A stretch of 9,497 nucleotides of DNA, from NCBI GenBank assembly GCA_029248845.1, contig JAQWIO010000070.1, positions 1 through 9,497 of the forward strand. The letters run 5' to 3'. The notes below the pieces were generated by a model, which was not told the DNA's origin, searched no databases, and worked only from the letters and a program-made list of their open reading frames with translations. Of the stretch, positions 1 through 7,419 are shown in pieces. Source of the stretch: Polaribacter sp. Lineage in GTDB: Bacteria > Bacteroidota > Bacteroidia > Flavobacteriales > Flavobacteriaceae. Numbering within the stretch: the stretch's first letter is position 1; each line of letters begins with the position of its first letter. The position numbers were made by a program, and so were the translations under genes.

Positions 1-986
1 TTGTATTGTCCACCTGTTAATTCGACTCTTTTTGTTTCATTATTGGTGCTAATATCAAAAACAACAACATCCATCTTCTTGTCGTCTTTTGGTCCGCTTA
101 CCATTTTAAGAGTCCCCTTCTCTGCGGGTCTCGGAATTACAAATTGAAGTCCTGATAGGTTGTGTAATGTTAAATATTGAAAATAATGGACAGAGTCTTT
201 TACAATATTTCCCTTTTTCTGATCTGCCATTCTAAACCAATCTCCGCTTTCTTTGGCAAGCATTTTAAGAGGGCCGTCTTTCTCTTTAAAGAAATTAACA
301 GTTGCATTATTCTCCGGTGCATTAAAACCAACCAAAATTCCATGAATGTTTTGAATGGTTCCTTTTTTAAGGTAATGTTCATGTCTAGTACCTTCTGAAG
401 ATTCTACAAAAAAAAGATATTCTTCACCATTTTCGTTCTCCACTAATTTTTTTTCTGCCCATGGTATGTAATCAACCAATTTAAAAGTGACCTTTTGTTG
501 ATTATTAGAGTTTTTTCCGAAATGCGTATCAAATTCAAAATTGTTTTTGCCCCAGGCAGATAGCAACATTTTCTTGTGAATTTTTGGAGCTTGATCTTTA
601 TTGTCGTCAATAACAACGTTCAAATAAGTAGTTTCAGAGAGGAAAGAGTTGGTTGTTTCTCCTTCGTTGATAGGCATCACCCCTTCGTAACCAATATATC
701 TAGTAATTCCTGCTCCTATTAAAATAAATAGCCATGCGACATGGAATAACAATACAGGCCATTTTTCTTTTCTTAACAAACGATATCTAAAAATATTTCC
801 AAAGAAATTAATGATGAAAAAAAGCATGATTAATTCAAACCACCATGCATTGTAGATCAGTGCTTTTGAGGTTTGTGTTCCAAAATCATTTTCTACAAAG
901 GTAGCCACACCCATTGCGGTTGCAAAAAGTACGAACAATACCGCCATTAAGCGAGTAGAATATAATAGCGAGAGAATTTTTTTCAT
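1..986 (-). CDS. ResB/CcsB-type cytochrome c biogenesis protein, N-terminal part (probably fused CcsBA)
   Basis: Membrane protein of system II cytochrome c maturation, which moves heme across the inner membrane and helps attach it to apocytochrome c. The frame is open from ATG at 986 to the window edge (328 codons, no stop), so the C-terminus is missing. Three hydrophobic segments are visible at about residues 12-29, 46-65 and 78-95, followed by a long polar, presumably periplasmic region. The third segment contains FHVAWLFILIGAG, and its His82 sits where CcsB proteins carry the transmembrane heme-ligand histidine (His77 of Helicobacter hepaticus CcsBA, from family knowledge). In Bacteroidota this protein is usually fused to CcsA with about 1,000 residues in total; that part would lie beyond position 1, so fusion is inferred. 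The start is supported by the hydrophobic N-terminus and by TAGG just before the ATG. It lies 215 bases after the mutase large-subunit gene and has a possible promoter of its own. Confidence 0.85.
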   Translation of the reverse strand, partial: MKKILSLLYSTRLMAVLFVLFATAMGVATFVENDFGTQTSKALIYNAWWFELIMLFFIINFFGNIFRYRLLRKEKWPVLLFHVAWLFILIGAGITRYIGYEGVMPINEGETTNSFLSETTYLNVVIDDNKDQAPKIHKKMLLSAWGKNNFEFDTHFGKNSNNQQKVTFKLVDYIPWAEKKLVENENGEEYLFFVESSEGTRHEHYLKKGTIQNIHGILVGFNAPENNATVNFFKEKDGPLKMLAKESGDWFRMADQKKGNIVKDSVHYFQYLTLHNLSGLQFVIPRPAEKGTLKMVSGPKDDKKMDVVVFDISTNNETKRVELTGGQY

Positions 987-1012
987 CCTATTTGCTAATT
1001 TATTAAGCCTTG

Positions 1013-1020
1013 CAAATTTA
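1013..1020 (-). promoter_or_regulatory. Candidate Bacteroidota -7 promoter box for the cytochrome c biogenesis gene
   Basis: The minus strand reads TAAATTTG, an exact match to the Bacteroidota housekeeping -7 consensus TAnnTTTG. It lies 26 bases before the ATG at 986, leaving room for a short leader. No clear TTTG -33 box is seen at the expected 17-23 base spacing, and such a motif occurs by chance in AT-rich DNA, so this is only a candidate. Confidence 0.35.
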
Positions 1021-1103
1021 AGAATAAAAGGAAGAATATGTCTAAATTTAAGGTTGTTTTTCTTGTTAAGATTTGTTAAAAATAGCCCGTTTTATGGGTT
1101 TTG

Positions 1104-1153
1104 AAAAAAAATAAGGAAGGTTTATTTTTAGTTGAGGTTTTTTAGGGTCCTCA
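1104..1153 (-). terminator. Possible terminator region after the mutase large-subunit gene
   Basis: Two adjacent inverted repeats lie about 50-95 bases past the mutB stop codon. Read on the minus strand, the first met has arms TGAGG/CCTCA (1149-1153 and 1133-1137) around an 11-base loop. The second has 8-base arms AAAAATAA/TTATTTTT (1122-1129 and 1107-1114) around a 7-base loop and is followed by three more T, giving a U-rich tail. The second stem has no G-C pair, so it would be weak. Confidence 0.35.
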
Positions 1154-1201
1154 GTATTTTGCGTCAGTAGTTTTTATAGATTCAGTTTGAAGCAGATTCA
1201 A

Positions 1202-3265
1202 TTATTCAGAAATACTGTCTATCAAAATAGTAAGCAACTCTATGGCAGCTTTCGAAATTTTAGTTCCTGGTCCATATACTCCAACGGCTCCTGCATCATA
1301 TAAAAATTGATAATCTTGAGCAGGGATTACGCCACCAACGATTACCATAATGTCTTCACGACCGTATTTTTTTAATTCGGCAATAACTTGAGGTACTAAT
1401 GTTTTATGCCCAGCAGCTAAGGAAGAAATTCCTAAAATATGAACATCGTTTTCTACTGCTTGTTTTGTTGCCTCTTTTGGAGTTTGAAATAACGGTCCAA
1501 TATCTACATCAAAACCCAAATCTGCATAACCAGTAGCTACTACTTTGGCACCTCTATCATGGCCATCTTGCCCTAATTTAGAAATCATAATTCGTGGACG
1601 TCTCCCTTCTAAATCCGCAAAATTATCGGCTAATTTTTTTGCTTTTAAAAAAAGAGTATCGTTTTTTATTTCTTTACTATACACACCAGAAATGGTTTTA
1701 TGAACTGCTTTGTGTCTTCCAAAAACAACTTCTAATGCATCAGAAATTTCACCCAAAGTAGCTCTGTTTCTTGCTGCTTTTATTGCCAAACTTAATAAGT
1801 TCTCTTTTCCAGATTTTGCAGCTTTAGTCAAAGCTACTAAAGATTTTTGTATTTCTGCGTTATTTCTATTTTCTTTTAACTTCTTTAATCGTTCAATTTG
1901 AGAACTACGAACAGCTTCATTGTCAACTTCTAAAATATGTAAGGGATCCTCTTCTTCTAATTGGTGTTTGTTTACCCCAACTATCACATCAAGGCCACTA
2001 TCAATTTTAGCTTGCTTAATAGCGGCAGCCTCTTCAATTCTCATTTTTGGAATTCCTTTTTCAATAGCTTTGGTCATTCCTCCCAAATCTTCAATTTCAA
2101 TAATTAATTTCCAAGCTTTATTAGCAATATCTTCTGTTAATTTTTCGAGATGATAACTTCCTGCCCATGGATCTACTGTTTTGGTAATGAATGTTTCTTG
2201 TTGTAAATATAGTTGTGTATTTCTTGCTATTCTTGCAGAAAATTCTGTTGGTAAAGCAATAGCTTCGTCTAAAGCATTTGTATGTAAACTTTGTGTGCCA
2301 CCAAAAGCAGCGGCCATTGCTTCAATTGTAGTTCTAGCAACATTGTTAAACGGATCTTGTTCTGTCAAAGACCAGCCACTAGTTTGACAGTGTGTTCTTA
2401 AGGCTAATGACTTTGGATTTTTGGGGTTGAATTGTTTTACAAGTTTTGCCCACAACATTCTAGCTGCTCGCATTTTGGCAATTTCTGTAAAGTGATCCAT
2501 TCCTATTGCCCAAAAGAAGGAGAGCCTTGGGGCAAAAGAATCAATATCCATACCTGCTTCCAATCCTTTTCTAAGGTATTCTAATCCGTCAGCAAGAGTA
2601 TACGCCAATTCAATTTCGGCAGTTGCTCCAGCTTCTTGCATGTGATACCCTGAAATAGAAATAGAATTGAATTTTGGCATGTTAACACATGTATAATTAA
2701 AAATATCAACAATAATTTTCATGGATGAAGCAGGAGGGTAGATATAGGTGTTTCTTACCATGAACTCCTTTAGGATATCATTTTGTATGGTTCCTGAAAG
2801 TTTTTCAGGAGAAACTCCTTGTTCTTCAGCAGCAACAATATAAAATGCTAAAATGGGTAAAACAGCTCCATTCATAGTCATAGAAACCGACATTTTATCT
2901 AATGGAATTTGGTCGAACAAAACCTTCATATCTTCAACAGAATCAATGGCAACTCCCGCTTTACCAACATCACCTTGAACACGCTCGTGGTCAGAATCAT
3001 ACCCCCTATGCGTTGCTAAATCAAATGCAACAGAGAGTCCCTTTTGTCCAGCTTCTAAATTTCGTCTGTAAAAAGCATTGCTTTCCTCTGCTGAAGAAAA
3101 ACCAGCATATTGTCTAATGGTCCAAGGCCTTCTAACATACATTGTAGTGTAAGGGCCTCGAAGATTTGGTGCAATTCCAGCAACAAACCCCTCTTGTTTA
3201 AGAGAAGTTCGAGTATCTTGCCTTTCGCTTTTTAGTTCTATATGTTGTACCTTTTTTCTATTCAT
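1202..3265 (-). CDS. mutB: Methylmalonyl-CoA mutase, large (catalytic) subunit
   Basis: Adenosylcobalamin-dependent cytoplasmic enzyme that interconverts (R)-methylmalonyl-CoA and succinyl-CoA in propionate metabolism. The 687 residues cover an N-terminal TIM-barrel substrate domain (about 35-420) and a C-terminal B12 domain (about 555-685). Alignment from memory with the Propionibacterium shermanii enzyme gives a constant offset of 36 in the barrel. Tyr53 (Tyr89), Arg171 (Arg207, which binds the substrate carboxylate) and Tyr207-His208 (Tyr243-His244) are all present. Arg171 argues for methylmalonyl- rather than isobutyryl-CoA specificity. The B12 motif GQDGHDRG at 565-572 supplies the lower-ligand His569, with Asp567 and Lys563, and is followed by GISSLAAGH and GGVIP. 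It lies 72 bases after the small-subunit gene. The ATG at 3265 gives the usual length for a Bacteroidota large subunit. No odd features; the function is secure. Confidence 0.97.
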   Translation of the reverse strand: MNRKKVQHIELKSERQDTRTSLKQEGFVAGIAPNLRGPYTTMYVRRPWTIRQYAGFSSAEESNAFYRRNLEAGQKGLSVAFDLATHRGYDSDHERVQGDVGKAGVAIDSVEDMKVLFDQIPLDKMSVSMTMNGAVLPILAFYIVAAEEQGVSPEKLSGTIQNDILKEFMVRNTYIYPPASSMKIIVDIFNYTCVNMPKFNSISISGYHMQEAGATAEIELAYTLADGLEYLRKGLEAGMDIDSFAPRLSFFWAIGMDHFTEIAKMRAARMLWAKLVKQFNPKNPKSLALRTHCQTSGWSLTEQDPFNNVARTTIEAMAAAFGGTQSLHTNALDEAIALPTEFSARIARNTQLYLQQETFITKTVDPWAGSYHLEKLTEDIANKAWKLIIEIEDLGGMTKAIEKGIPKMRIEEAAAIKQAKIDSGLDVIVGVNKHQLEEEDPLHILEVDNEAVRSSQIERLKKLKENRNNAEIQKSLVALTKAAKSGKENLLSLAIKAARNRATLGEISDALEVVFGRHKAVHKTISGVYSKEIKNDTLFLKAKKLADNFADLEGRRPRIMISKLGQDGHDRGAKVVATGYADLGFDVDIGPLFQTPKEATKQAVENDVHILGISSLAAGHKTLVPQVIAELKKYGREDIMVIVGGVIPAQDYQFLYDAGAVGVYGPGTKISKAAIELLTILIDSISE

Positions 3266-3293
3266 TTTTAGAATTGAACACTAACTTTATAAA

Positions 3294-3303
3294 TACTTAA
3301 GTA
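3294..3303. repeat. 10-base perfect palindrome between the two mutase genes
   Basis: TACTTAAGTA is fully self-complementary and lies 28 bases upstream of the mutB ATG, in the only sizeable gap (72 bases) of the udk-divIC-mutA-mutB run. It might be a protein-binding site, but a palindrome of this length can arise by chance in AT-rich DNA. No promoter consensus was found around it. Confidence 0.2.
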
Positions 3304-3337
3304 CCGTTTATTTATATTCATAATGATGAAATTATAA

Positions 3338-4696
3338 TTAGATCTTTTTTTCAGAGAGTAATCGATCTTTTTCAAGGGATTCTGATATTCGATTTCTAGT
3401 TAATGGTGATATTAAGGTTTTAATATTTCTTTGTTTTGTGAAAGGATACAATTCTAAATTTTGTAGCATTGTATCGGTGTTGTTTTGTTGTAAATTTGTA
3501 CCAATTAAAGAGGTTTTACCTTCAAGAAATTCTTTTATTTCCTTTGCAGCATTCATATTAATTTTCTTTTGAATAGTACCCGACTTCAATTGTTTTAAAA
3601 AACCACCATTATTTTCTATTTGTTTAAAAATAATTAAAGCATTGTCTGCTAATTGTTGCGTAATAGATTCAATATAATAAGAACCATCTGCGATATTCTG
3701 AGCTTCTTTTAAAGAACATTCTTGCTGTAAAATGAGTAGTTGGTTTCTAGCAATACGCTCACTAAATTCGTTAGATTTGTTATAAATTATATCATAAGAA
3801 ACATTAGAAACTGTATTTGCTCCGCCTAAAATTGCGCTCATACATTCTGATGTAGTTCTTAATAAATTAACATTATAATCATATAATGTTTTATTTCTTA
3901 GACTAGGTTGAACAACTATATGAGCTTCAGAATTATGAACATTGTATTCCTTTAAAAGTGCCGACCATAATATTCTAAAAGATCTTAATTTTGCAATTTC
4001 AAAAAAATAATTACTTCCAACAGAAAAAGAAAAGTGAATTTTTTTAGCAACAGTATTCCCAAAACGATTTAAATATTCATTTGCATGTGCTAAAGTGTAA
4101 GCAAGTTGTTGTGTAATTGTAGCTCCTGTATTTTGATATAGGTCACCTGAAATAGAAATACAATTTTCAGATTTATTTTGAATTTTATTTAATCTAGTAA
4201 AATCTTCTTTCAGATTAAAAAACCAATTTCCAGTTTCTGCCAGATTCCCTATAATATCTGTTTGAAAATAAGTGTTTTTAGAATTTATAAAACGAGCTAT
4301 TTCAGTTTGGAATTCGGGGTCTAAAAATGAAAAATGAAAGTATAAGAAAATTGATTCTACTTCAATATGAAGTAATAATTTCTTATAATCAAATATTGAA
4401 TTTGCTTTAAATAAAATTGAATTTGCGCCTCTTTTTAGGGCGTCAATTGCTAGCTGATTTGCTATTTTTTCCTGATCAATAAAGATTGGTTGACAAATAT
4501 TAAATCCGTCTTTAGAAGTTGAAATTTTATGATGTTCTCTGTCTTCTGAGGTGTAAAAAGGTTTCACAACAATTCCTTCATTAGTTTTCCAAAGAAGAGA
4601 ATCATTGTAATCTTCCCCATTCAAATCTACTTGAATTTTTTGTTTCCAAGCAGTCGGTGAGGTTTTTTTAAATTCATCAAATAGAGAGGTACTCAT
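3338..4696 (-). CDS. mutA: Methylmalonyl-CoA mutase, small (non-catalytic) subunit
   Basis: Partner of the catalytic subunit in the heterodimeric mutase. The 452 residues resemble the mutase barrel: GDLYQNTGATITQQLAYTLA (184-203), the FFEIAKLRSFRILWSALL segment (231-248), LLRTTSECMSAILGGANTV (278-296) and FSERIARNQLLILQQE (311-326). Two features mark it as non-catalytic. The active-site Tyr-His pair of SGYHMQEAGA is replaced by Asp185-Leu186, and no DxHxxG B12-binding domain follows the barrel. The well-studied actinobacterial small subunit is about 640 residues and keeps a degenerate B12 domain, so this is the shorter form; from family knowledge this length is usual in Bacteroidota. The start ATG is one base after the DivIC-like stop (TAAGATG), indicating translational coupling. 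The frame is intact, so this is not a broken gene. Confidence 0.93.
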   Translation of the reverse strand: MSTSLFDEFKKTSPTAWKQKIQVDLNGEDYNDSLLWKTNEGIVVKPFYTSEDREHHKISTSKDGFNICQPIFIDQEKIANQLAIDALKRGANSILFKANSIFDYKKLLLHIEVESIFLYFHFSFLDPEFQTEIARFINSKNTYFQTDIIGNLAETGNWFFNLKEDFTRLNKIQNKSENCISISGDLYQNTGATITQQLAYTLAHANEYLNRFGNTVAKKIHFSFSVGSNYFFEIAKLRSFRILWSALLKEYNVHNSEAHIVVQPSLRNKTLYDYNVNLLRTTSECMSAILGGANTVSNVSYDIIYNKSNEFSERIARNQLLILQQECSLKEAQNIADGSYYIESITQQLADNALIIFKQIENNGGFLKQLKSGTIQKKINMNAAKEIKEFLEGKTSLIGTNLQQNNTDTMLQNLELYPFTKQRNIKTLISPLTRNRISESLEKDRLLSEKKI

Positions 4697-4697
4697 C

Positions 4698-5015
4698 TTA
4701 TTTTTCTATGGTGTCAAATTCTATTATATAGAGGTCTTCATTTTCTTTTTTCATTAAATATTTTTCTCGTGCAAATCGTTCTAGTTGAAGCGAGTCTTTT
4801 AGTTTTTTAATAGTAGCTTTATCTTCGGTTATTTTTTTTTGGTAGAACGATATTGTACTCTCTAAATCAGTAATTTCAGTGTTAAACTTTCTATGAACTA
4901 AGTACGAGTTTTCATCAAAAAAAAACATCCATATTAGGAATGGAATTAAGATTAAAACAAAAATATTTGTTATAAACTTTATAATTTTATAATTTCTAAA
5001 CTTATTAAAAGACAT
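4698..5015 (-). CDS. DivIC/FtsB-family septum formation initiator protein
   Basis: Small bitopic membrane protein of the divisome, expected to pair with an FtsL-like protein and link early and late division proteins. The 105 residues show the family layout. A short basic cytoplasmic tail (1-12) is followed by one membrane helix (about 13-33, IIKFITNIFVLILIPFLIWM with the end at FFF) and a periplasmic coiled-coil region (about 43-80, ending KKLKDSLQLER). The family signature FAREKYLMKKENEDLYII lies at 81-98. The gene is 5 bases downstream of uridine kinase and 1 base upstream of mutA, so all three are probably co-transcribed. DivIC and FtsB cannot be told apart from sequence alone; Bacteroidota members are usually just called septum formation initiator proteins. 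Confidence 0.88.
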   Translation of the reverse strand: MSFNKFRNYKIIKFITNIFVLILIPFLIWMFFFDENSYLVHRKFNTEITDLESTISFYQKKITEDKATIKKLKDSLQLERFAREKYLMKKENEDLYIIEFDTIEK

Positions 5016-5020
5016 ACATT

Positions 5021-5626
5021 CTATAGGCGTTCGTTAATGACTGTTCTTACTATATCAATAGCAACTGTATTATACCTGTCATTAGGGATAATAATATCTG
5101 CAAAATTTTTAGTTGGCTCTATAAATTGTTGATGCATTGGTTTTAATGTGTCTTGATAGCGGTTTAAAACTTCATCAATATTTCGACCTCTTTCAGTAAT
5201 ATCTCTTCTAACTCTTCTTATGAGGCGTTCATCGGTGTCTGCATGAACAAATATCTTTATGTCGAATAAGTTTCTTAATTCTTCATTATTAAAAATTAAA
5301 ATTCCTTCATCAATAATTACTTTTCTTGGATGTGTTTTAACAGTATTTTCTGTTCTATTATGAGTAACAAAAGAATATACAGGTTGTTCTATGGTTTTAA
5401 ATAATTTTAATTCTTTAAGATGTTTAACGATTAAATCAAAATCGATAGCTCTTGGATGGTCGAAATTAATTTTCGTTCTTTCTTCATAGGATAAGTTGTC
5501 TGTTGCTTTGTAGTATGAATCTTGAGAAATAACACAGACCTCATTATCAGGTAAATGTTTAACTATTTGATTTACAACAGTTGTTTTTCCACTTCCTGTC
5601 CCTCCGGTAATTCCAATAATGAGCAT
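5021..5626 (-). CDS. udk: Uridine kinase
   Basis: Cytoplasmic pyrimidine-salvage enzyme that phosphorylates uridine, and usually cytidine, to UMP or CMP using ATP or GTP. The 201 residues match the family length. The P-loop GITGGTGSGKTT is at 5-16. QDSYY (35-39) holds the catalytic aspartate Asp36. Next come NFDHPRAID (54-62), YSFVTHNR (84-91), the Walker-B-like stretch IIDEGIL (104-110) and the arginine-rich lid RRVRRDITERGR (137-148). The ATG at 5626 places the P-loop right at the N-terminus, as usual. It is the first gene of the run udk-divIC-mutA-mutB. No strong promoter consensus was found in the AT-rich upstream region, so the transcription start cannot be placed. Confidence 0.95.
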   Translation of the reverse strand: MLIIGITGGTGSGKTTVVNQIVKHLPDNEVCVISQDSYYKATDNLSYEERTKINFDHPRAIDFDLIVKHLKELKLFKTIEQPVYSFVTHNRTENTVKTHPRKVIIDEGILIFNNEELRNLFDIKIFVHADTDERLIRRVRRDITERGRNIDEVLNRYQDTLKPMHQQFIEPTKNFADIIIPNDRYNTVAIDIVRTVINERL

Positions 5627-5841
5627 ATAATTATAATTATTAGGTGTCTAAAATAATAAAGATTTTACAATATTTTAGAGTTTTTTTTAGTCTTATATAC
5701 TTTCTTTTTTTAAAATCAATATTTTAAAGTAGTGGATCGTTAAAACAGTAAAGCTTTTTTTTACAAATGCCAGTCTCTAAATTACATTATAATTTTGAAT
5801 TATAATTAATGTGTCTTTCTCTCAATTTTAGAATTAAGTGC
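5627..5841. other. AT-rich intergenic region upstream of uridine kinase with hairpins and a short direct repeat
   Basis: No gene is seen in these 215 bases. It contains two perfect AT-rich inverted repeats: 9-base arms at 5786-5794 and 5798-5806 around TTG, and 8-base arms at 5709-5716 and 5721-5728 around CAAT. A 14-base direct repeat, CAATATTTTARAGT, occurs at 5668-5681 and 5717-5730 (one mismatch, starts 49 bases apart), and its second copy overlaps the second hairpin. The region should carry the udk promoter, but no clear TAnnTTTG box is visible on the minus strand. Confidence 0.4.
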
Positions 5842-5873
5842 AAATCCTCAAAAAAAGTGTTTTTTGAGGATTT
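5842..5873 (-). terminator. Intrinsic terminator after the tRNA-Thr-like gene
   Basis: A near-perfect inverted repeat begins 10 bases past the tRNA 3' end. Arms AAATCCTC and GAGGATTT are followed inward by runs of seven A and six T around a GTG centre, giving about 14 pairs with a 4-base loop. The U-run lies inside the stem rather than after it, so the hairpin reads similarly on both strands and could act in either direction. Its position fits termination of the tRNA transcript and insulation from udk. Confidence 0.7.
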
Positions 5874-5883
5874 ATAAAATTTG

Positions 5884-5956
5884 AGCCGATTGAGGGACTC
5901 GAATCCACGACCTGCTGATTACAAATCAGCTGCCTAACCAGCTGAGCTATATCGGA
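5884..5956 (-). tRNA. tRNA-Thr (anticodon UGU), structurally compromised, possible pseudogene
   Basis: A tRNA-like sequence with a perfect anticodon stem (GCTGA/TCAGC) around loop TTTGTAA, giving anticodon TGT, which reads ACA (Thr). The T-loop TTCGAGT, the D-loop GG and T8 are conserved, and CCA is not encoded. Folding by hand shows several defects. The acceptor has T1-C72 and A7-A66 mismatches. The T-stem has T50-T64 and A53-C61 mismatches, the latter replacing the near-invariant G53-C61. The D-stem 3' strand is one base short (GCTC against GGC). This is too many for a typical functional tRNA, so it may be a decaying extra copy, a divergent functional copy, or carry sequence errors. A strong terminator follows directly. 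Identity as a tRNA-Thr relative is clear; function is doubtful. Confidence 0.75.
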
Positions 5957-6032
5957 TTTTTTAATTTTAAGAAGGAAAATAAAGTGTAATTACCAAAATA
6001 TAACTAACTAAAGTTTAATTTTGTTGAAGAAA

Positions 6033-6054
6033 GATATAATTTAAAACTTATATC
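6033..6054 (-). terminator. Possible terminator after the photolyase operon
   Basis: Perfect 7-base arms GATATAA and TTATATC surround an 8-base loop. On the minus strand the hairpin is followed by TTTCTT. It lies about 75 bases past the photolyase stop and before the tRNA, the right place to end the six-gene operon. The stem has only one G-C pair, so it is weak. The rest of the gap between photolyase and tRNA shows nothing further. Confidence 0.3.
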
Positions 6055-6129
6055 GTTTTTAGTGCTTGGTGTTTGCACAATAAATTAGGGTTAATCTTAA
6101 ATTTAGGACGCTATTTATTAATGTATAAA

Positions 6130-7419
6130 CTATTGAACCGCCTCCTTATAGGTTTTTAAACAGCGTTCTCGTGCAAATTTGTGTTCTACTATTGGAGTAG
6201 GATAGGTCAATTCTTGAAATTCAGGAACCCATTTTTTAATATAATCCATATTTTTATCAAATTTTTGAATTTGAGTGGTAGGGTTAAATATTCTAAAATA
6301 CGGAGAAGCGTCAACCCCAGAACCCGCGACCCATTGCCAGTTTCCTATGTTACTAGATTGTTCGTAATCATGTAATTTTTCTGCAAAATATGCTTCACCC
6401 CATCTCCAATCAATTAGTAAATGTTTACAAAGAAAGCTACCAACTAACATTCGAATTCTGTTGTGCATGAAACCGGTTTTATTAAGTTCTCTCATTCCAG
6501 CGTCAACCAGTGGATACCCCGTTTTTCCTTTGCACCAAGCATCAAAATCCTTTTCATTATTGATCCAAAGAATTCTATCATATTTGGGTTTAAAACTGTC
6601 TTTTATTGTATGTGGGAAATGCCATAATATTTGCATGAAAAATTCACGCCAAATTAATTCTTTTAAAAAAGTGATATTATTACTTTTTGAGGCCCTATCT
6701 ACCATTCTTCGAATACTGACTGTACCAAACCGTAAATGCGTTCCTAATTTTGAGGTGCTATCTTTTGCAGGAAAGTTTCTTGTTTCTTCATAGGTGTCAA
6801 TTAGTTTAGTTGAAATTTTATAGGATGTTACTTTTATGGAAGATTTTTTGAAACCGATTTCTTCTAATGTTAGAAATGGTCCATGATTGTTTTTTGTCAA
6901 ATTGATTAAGTTCTCTTCTGAAGGGAAGAAATAAATTCCTTTCAACTGAAAAGTTTCCATCCATTTTTTTGAATAGGGGGTATATACTTTATAAGGAGTG
7001 CCATCCTTTTTTGTAATTTCATTCCTTTCAAAAATCACTTGATCTTTATATGTTTTGAAACAAATATTTTTTGTCAATAGAAATTCTTTTATTTCTAAAT
7101 CTCGTTTTATTGCATAAGGTTCATAGTCATGATTGCAAAATACAGAATCAATTGTGTGCTTTTCAGATAATGAGTTGAACACATCTTTAGGTGTTCCTAA
7201 ATATACAGAAATGGCACTTCCTATTTCTTCAAGTTGCTTATTAATATTTTCTAATTCCTGGTGAATAAATGAAACCCTTGCATCGTTATTTGGTAGTTTA
7301 TTGATAATATTTTTATCAAAAATAAAGATAGGCATCACTTTTTTACCAGCTTTTAAAGCTTCATGTAGTCCGCAATTGTCCTCTAATCGTAAGTCTCTTC
7401 TAAACCAAAAAACATTCAT
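6130..7419 (-). CDS. phr: Deoxyribodipyrimidine photolyase, class I cryptochrome/photolyase family
   Basis: FAD enzyme that uses blue or near-UV light to split cyclobutane pyrimidine dimers in DNA. The N-terminal alpha/beta antenna domain begins MNVFWFRRDLRLEDN (about 1-130). The helical FAD domain includes SKLGTHLRFGTVS, LKELIWREFFMQ, TGYPLVDAGMRELNKTGFMH and NIGNWQWVAGSGVDASPYF. By spacing from E. coli PhrB (Trp306/359/382), the electron-transfer triad is Trp285, Trp338 and Trp361, all present, and Asn357 matches the FAD-contacting Asn378. This favours a working photolyase over a signalling cryptochrome. I chose ATG at 7419 over the GTG at 7428 because family proteins begin at this MNVFWFRR, leaving 11 bases after the SRPBCC gene with TGGAAAA as a weak ribosome site. 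It is the last gene of the operon. The antenna cofactor cannot be told from sequence. Confidence 0.95.
   Translation of the reverse strand: MNVFWFRRDLRLEDNCGLHEALKAGKKVMPIFIFDKNIINKLPNNDARVSFIHQELENINKQLEEIGSAISVYLGTPKDVFNSLSEKHTIDSVFCNHDYEPYAIKRDLEIKEFLLTKNICFKTYKDQVIFERNEITKKDGTPYKVYTPYSKKWMETFQLKGIYFFPSEENLINLTKNNHGPFLTLEEIGFKKSSIKVTSYKISTKLIDTYEETRNFPAKDSTSKLGTHLRFGTVSIRRMVDRASKSNNITFLKELIWREFFMQILWHFPHTIKDSFKPKYDRILWINNEKDFDAWCKGKTGYPLVDAGMRELNKTGFMHNRIRMLVGSFLCKHLLIDWRWGEAYFAEKLHDYEQSSNIGNWQWVAGSGVDASPYFRIFNPTTQIQKFDKNMDYIKKWVPEFQELTYPTPIVEHKFARERCLKTYKEAVQ

Noticed and set aside
177..398. Short plus-strand and minus-strand open frames in the first kilobase
   Set aside because: They are shadows of the ResB/CcsB-type gene, whose frame is open across the whole stretch and gives a recognisable protein.
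3338..4696. mutA as a truncated pseudogene because it lacks the B12 domain
   Set aside because: The frame is intact, it is translationally coupled to its neighbour, and the short form is usual for Bacteroidota small subunits.
6016..6023. Plus-strand TAATTTTG matching the -7 promoter consensus
   Set aside because: No plus-strand gene follows it, and such a motif is common by chance in AT-rich intergenic DNA.
6461..6793. 110-residue plus-strand open frame, the longest on that strand
   Set aside because: It lies antisense within the photolyase gene, shows no recognisable domain, and its length is expected opposite a conserved coding region.
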